In this document: positions 62,906 through 64,000 of the stretch, piece by piece | Layout of the letters: every line of letters starts with the position of its first letter | Numbering within the stretch: the first letter of the stretch is position 1 | DNA from: Torreya grandis | Taxonomy: Eukaryota > Streptophyta > Pinopsida > Cupressales > Taxaceae | Direction of reading: 5' to 3' | NCBI GenBank assembly: GCA_037957365.1 | Contig: JARHVA010003525.1 | Span: forward strand, 886,001 to 950,000 | DNA: 64,000 nt | The notes under the pieces: model-generated | Told to the model about the DNA's origin: nothing | What the model saw: only the letters and a program-made list of their open reading frames with translations | Database searches by the model: none | Program-made: the position numbers and the translations under genes

Positions 62906-64000
62906 AAATTAAAAAAATATCATTTATCATTATTAAGCACACATCTAGCAAATAACAAGCAAACACCTATTCAAGTTCATTAAATCAATTGTAAAAATAA
63001 GTTATACTAATATATTATTCCTTATTTATATATAATCATAAGAGAATTAATATTATAGGTCTAAATAATTAAAATAATAACCCATGAGTGATATTTGTCA
63101 AGTTATAAGATAGATCATTGCATGCCCTTGAATATAACATATTACATCTTTATGCACACAAAAGCCCATAATCAAGGGAGAAATACGTATGTATGAGGAC
63201 CTCCTCAGAGTATTATTTAAAAATAGAGACAATTAATATACAAGTCCTTTAGGTTAACTTGACTTCATGAATTGACTAACCTATTTTTGGTAAAGTGACT
63301 TAACCTATGGTAAAAAATTAGGGTTTAAGATATACACAGTCATATAAAGCATGTGCATGTAATCCATATAATTATAAAAAAGGTGACATACAATGATAAA
63401 AAGAATATGTAGTTAATTTTAAATAAAATTAATATTTTTTATAAGATATAACCATTAAGAAACATATAGAAGCAGCGATAAAAGTGTCCTCAAGTCGAGG
63501 TAAACATCTAGGCCTAAAGAAATAATATTTCCAAAATCTTATGACTAGATCCTGAGCATTAACCTACCTAATTTTACCTATACATAACTTATATCCACTT
63601 AAACATATAAAAATAATCTAAATATTATCCCTTCCTTGTGTTTTAATTATCAGACTACCAATTGGCATTGCACTTTCCATGTTTAATGGTTTTATAAATT
63701 CAATGTATTATGTTATCTAAATAAGTTAAATTGGCTTAATCTTGAATAGTTTTATTCATCCATTTTATTAGACTATTTTATCTATGTAACCATAATACTT
63801 TATCATGAAAAAGGTTTAAACATTTGGTAAACCTTATCTTTGAGTCTTCTAATGCAAATCCTAGCTTGCTATGAGTTTTTAGCCTTTTAATATTTTTGCT
63901 TATTGTACTTATTCACATTTGTTCCATGATTTTTATACATAAATTATGATTACAAGATAGATTTAGTTTATTTTTTTAGTATTAAAAATATAAACAATTT
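61640..64000 (+). repeat. Tandem duplication, period about 1,273 bp
   Basis: 61,640-62,727 and 62,914-64,000 match almost base for base, by eye roughly 4-5% different over the first few hundred bases. The unit includes the 3' 900 bp of a family-B LTR, its PBS-like site (62,551 and 63,825) and leader. The second copy runs off the window. It begins right after a (TA)n tract. Confidence 0.92.
62861..62897. repeat. (TA)n microsatellite at the duplication joint
   Basis: About 18 TA units, followed by GTATGTATAAATT where the second copy of the tandem duplication begins. The corresponding first-copy region (61,570-61,620) has a shorter TA-rich stretch. Confidence 0.95.

Overview
This is a window of plant nuclear DNA. 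It is strongly AT-rich with few CpG sites, it holds no intact cellular gene, and almost all of it can be read as layers of old LTR retrotransposons. I saw no rRNA, tRNA, CRISPR array or bacterial-type operon. Primer-binding sites matching plant initiator tRNA-Met (TGGTATCA...), Ty1/copia and Tat-lineage Ty3/gypsy polyproteins, and nesting of old elements into one another all suggest an intergenic region of a seed plant with a large genome. I cannot name the species. Coding remnants carry stops that mostly look like G-to-A or C-to-T changes (Trp or Gln codons to stops, Cys to Tyr), as expected for methylated, silenced repeats.

Layout. (1) 1-10,095: old repeat DNA on the minus strand, with a Ty3/gypsy-like gag relic (1.5-2.8 kb), a cluster of about 13 short GTCGACCTAGT-like motifs (3.0-5.6 kb), a 107-bp tandem duplication, and two coding-like relics of unknown function (6.0-6.7 and 8.85-9.6 kb). 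(2) 10,096-23,108: one non-autonomous LTR element on the minus strand with about 5.25-kb LTRs around a 2.5-kb non-coding core. PBS, polypurine tract, TG/CA ends and a probable target-site duplication can all be seen, so it resembles a LARD. (3) 23,109-25,422: unassigned DNA, then a G-patch-bearing pol relic and the end of a 'family B' LTR. (4) 25,423-34,376: a minus-strand copia element of SIRE/Maximus type, with 2.3-kb LTRs and a long gag frame but no pol, inserted inside that family-B LTR. (5) 34,377-36,935: rest of the family-B LTR, an inverted second LTR copy and family-B internal DNA. (6) 36,936-39,941: 5' LTR, PBS, gag, protease and integrase of a truncated plus-strand copia element. (7) 39,942-50,885: a near-complete but dead Tat-lineage gypsy element on the plus strand (gag, protease, archaeal-type RNase H, RT, RNase H, integrase, two LTRs). 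(8) 50,886-64,000: family-B DNA in both orientations, with a minus-strand gag and protease relic, four LTR copies or parts beyond the first inverted pair, and a 1.27-kb tandem duplication running off the window end.

Nothing here appears to make a working product today. The main interest is architectural: family-B LTRs are four times about 1,286-1,294 bp long, twice lie head to head and twice lie in tandem; the LARD-like element is well delimited; the Tat LTR carries an array of G-box-like motifs; and the copia element has kept a gag frame without frameshift while losing all of pol.
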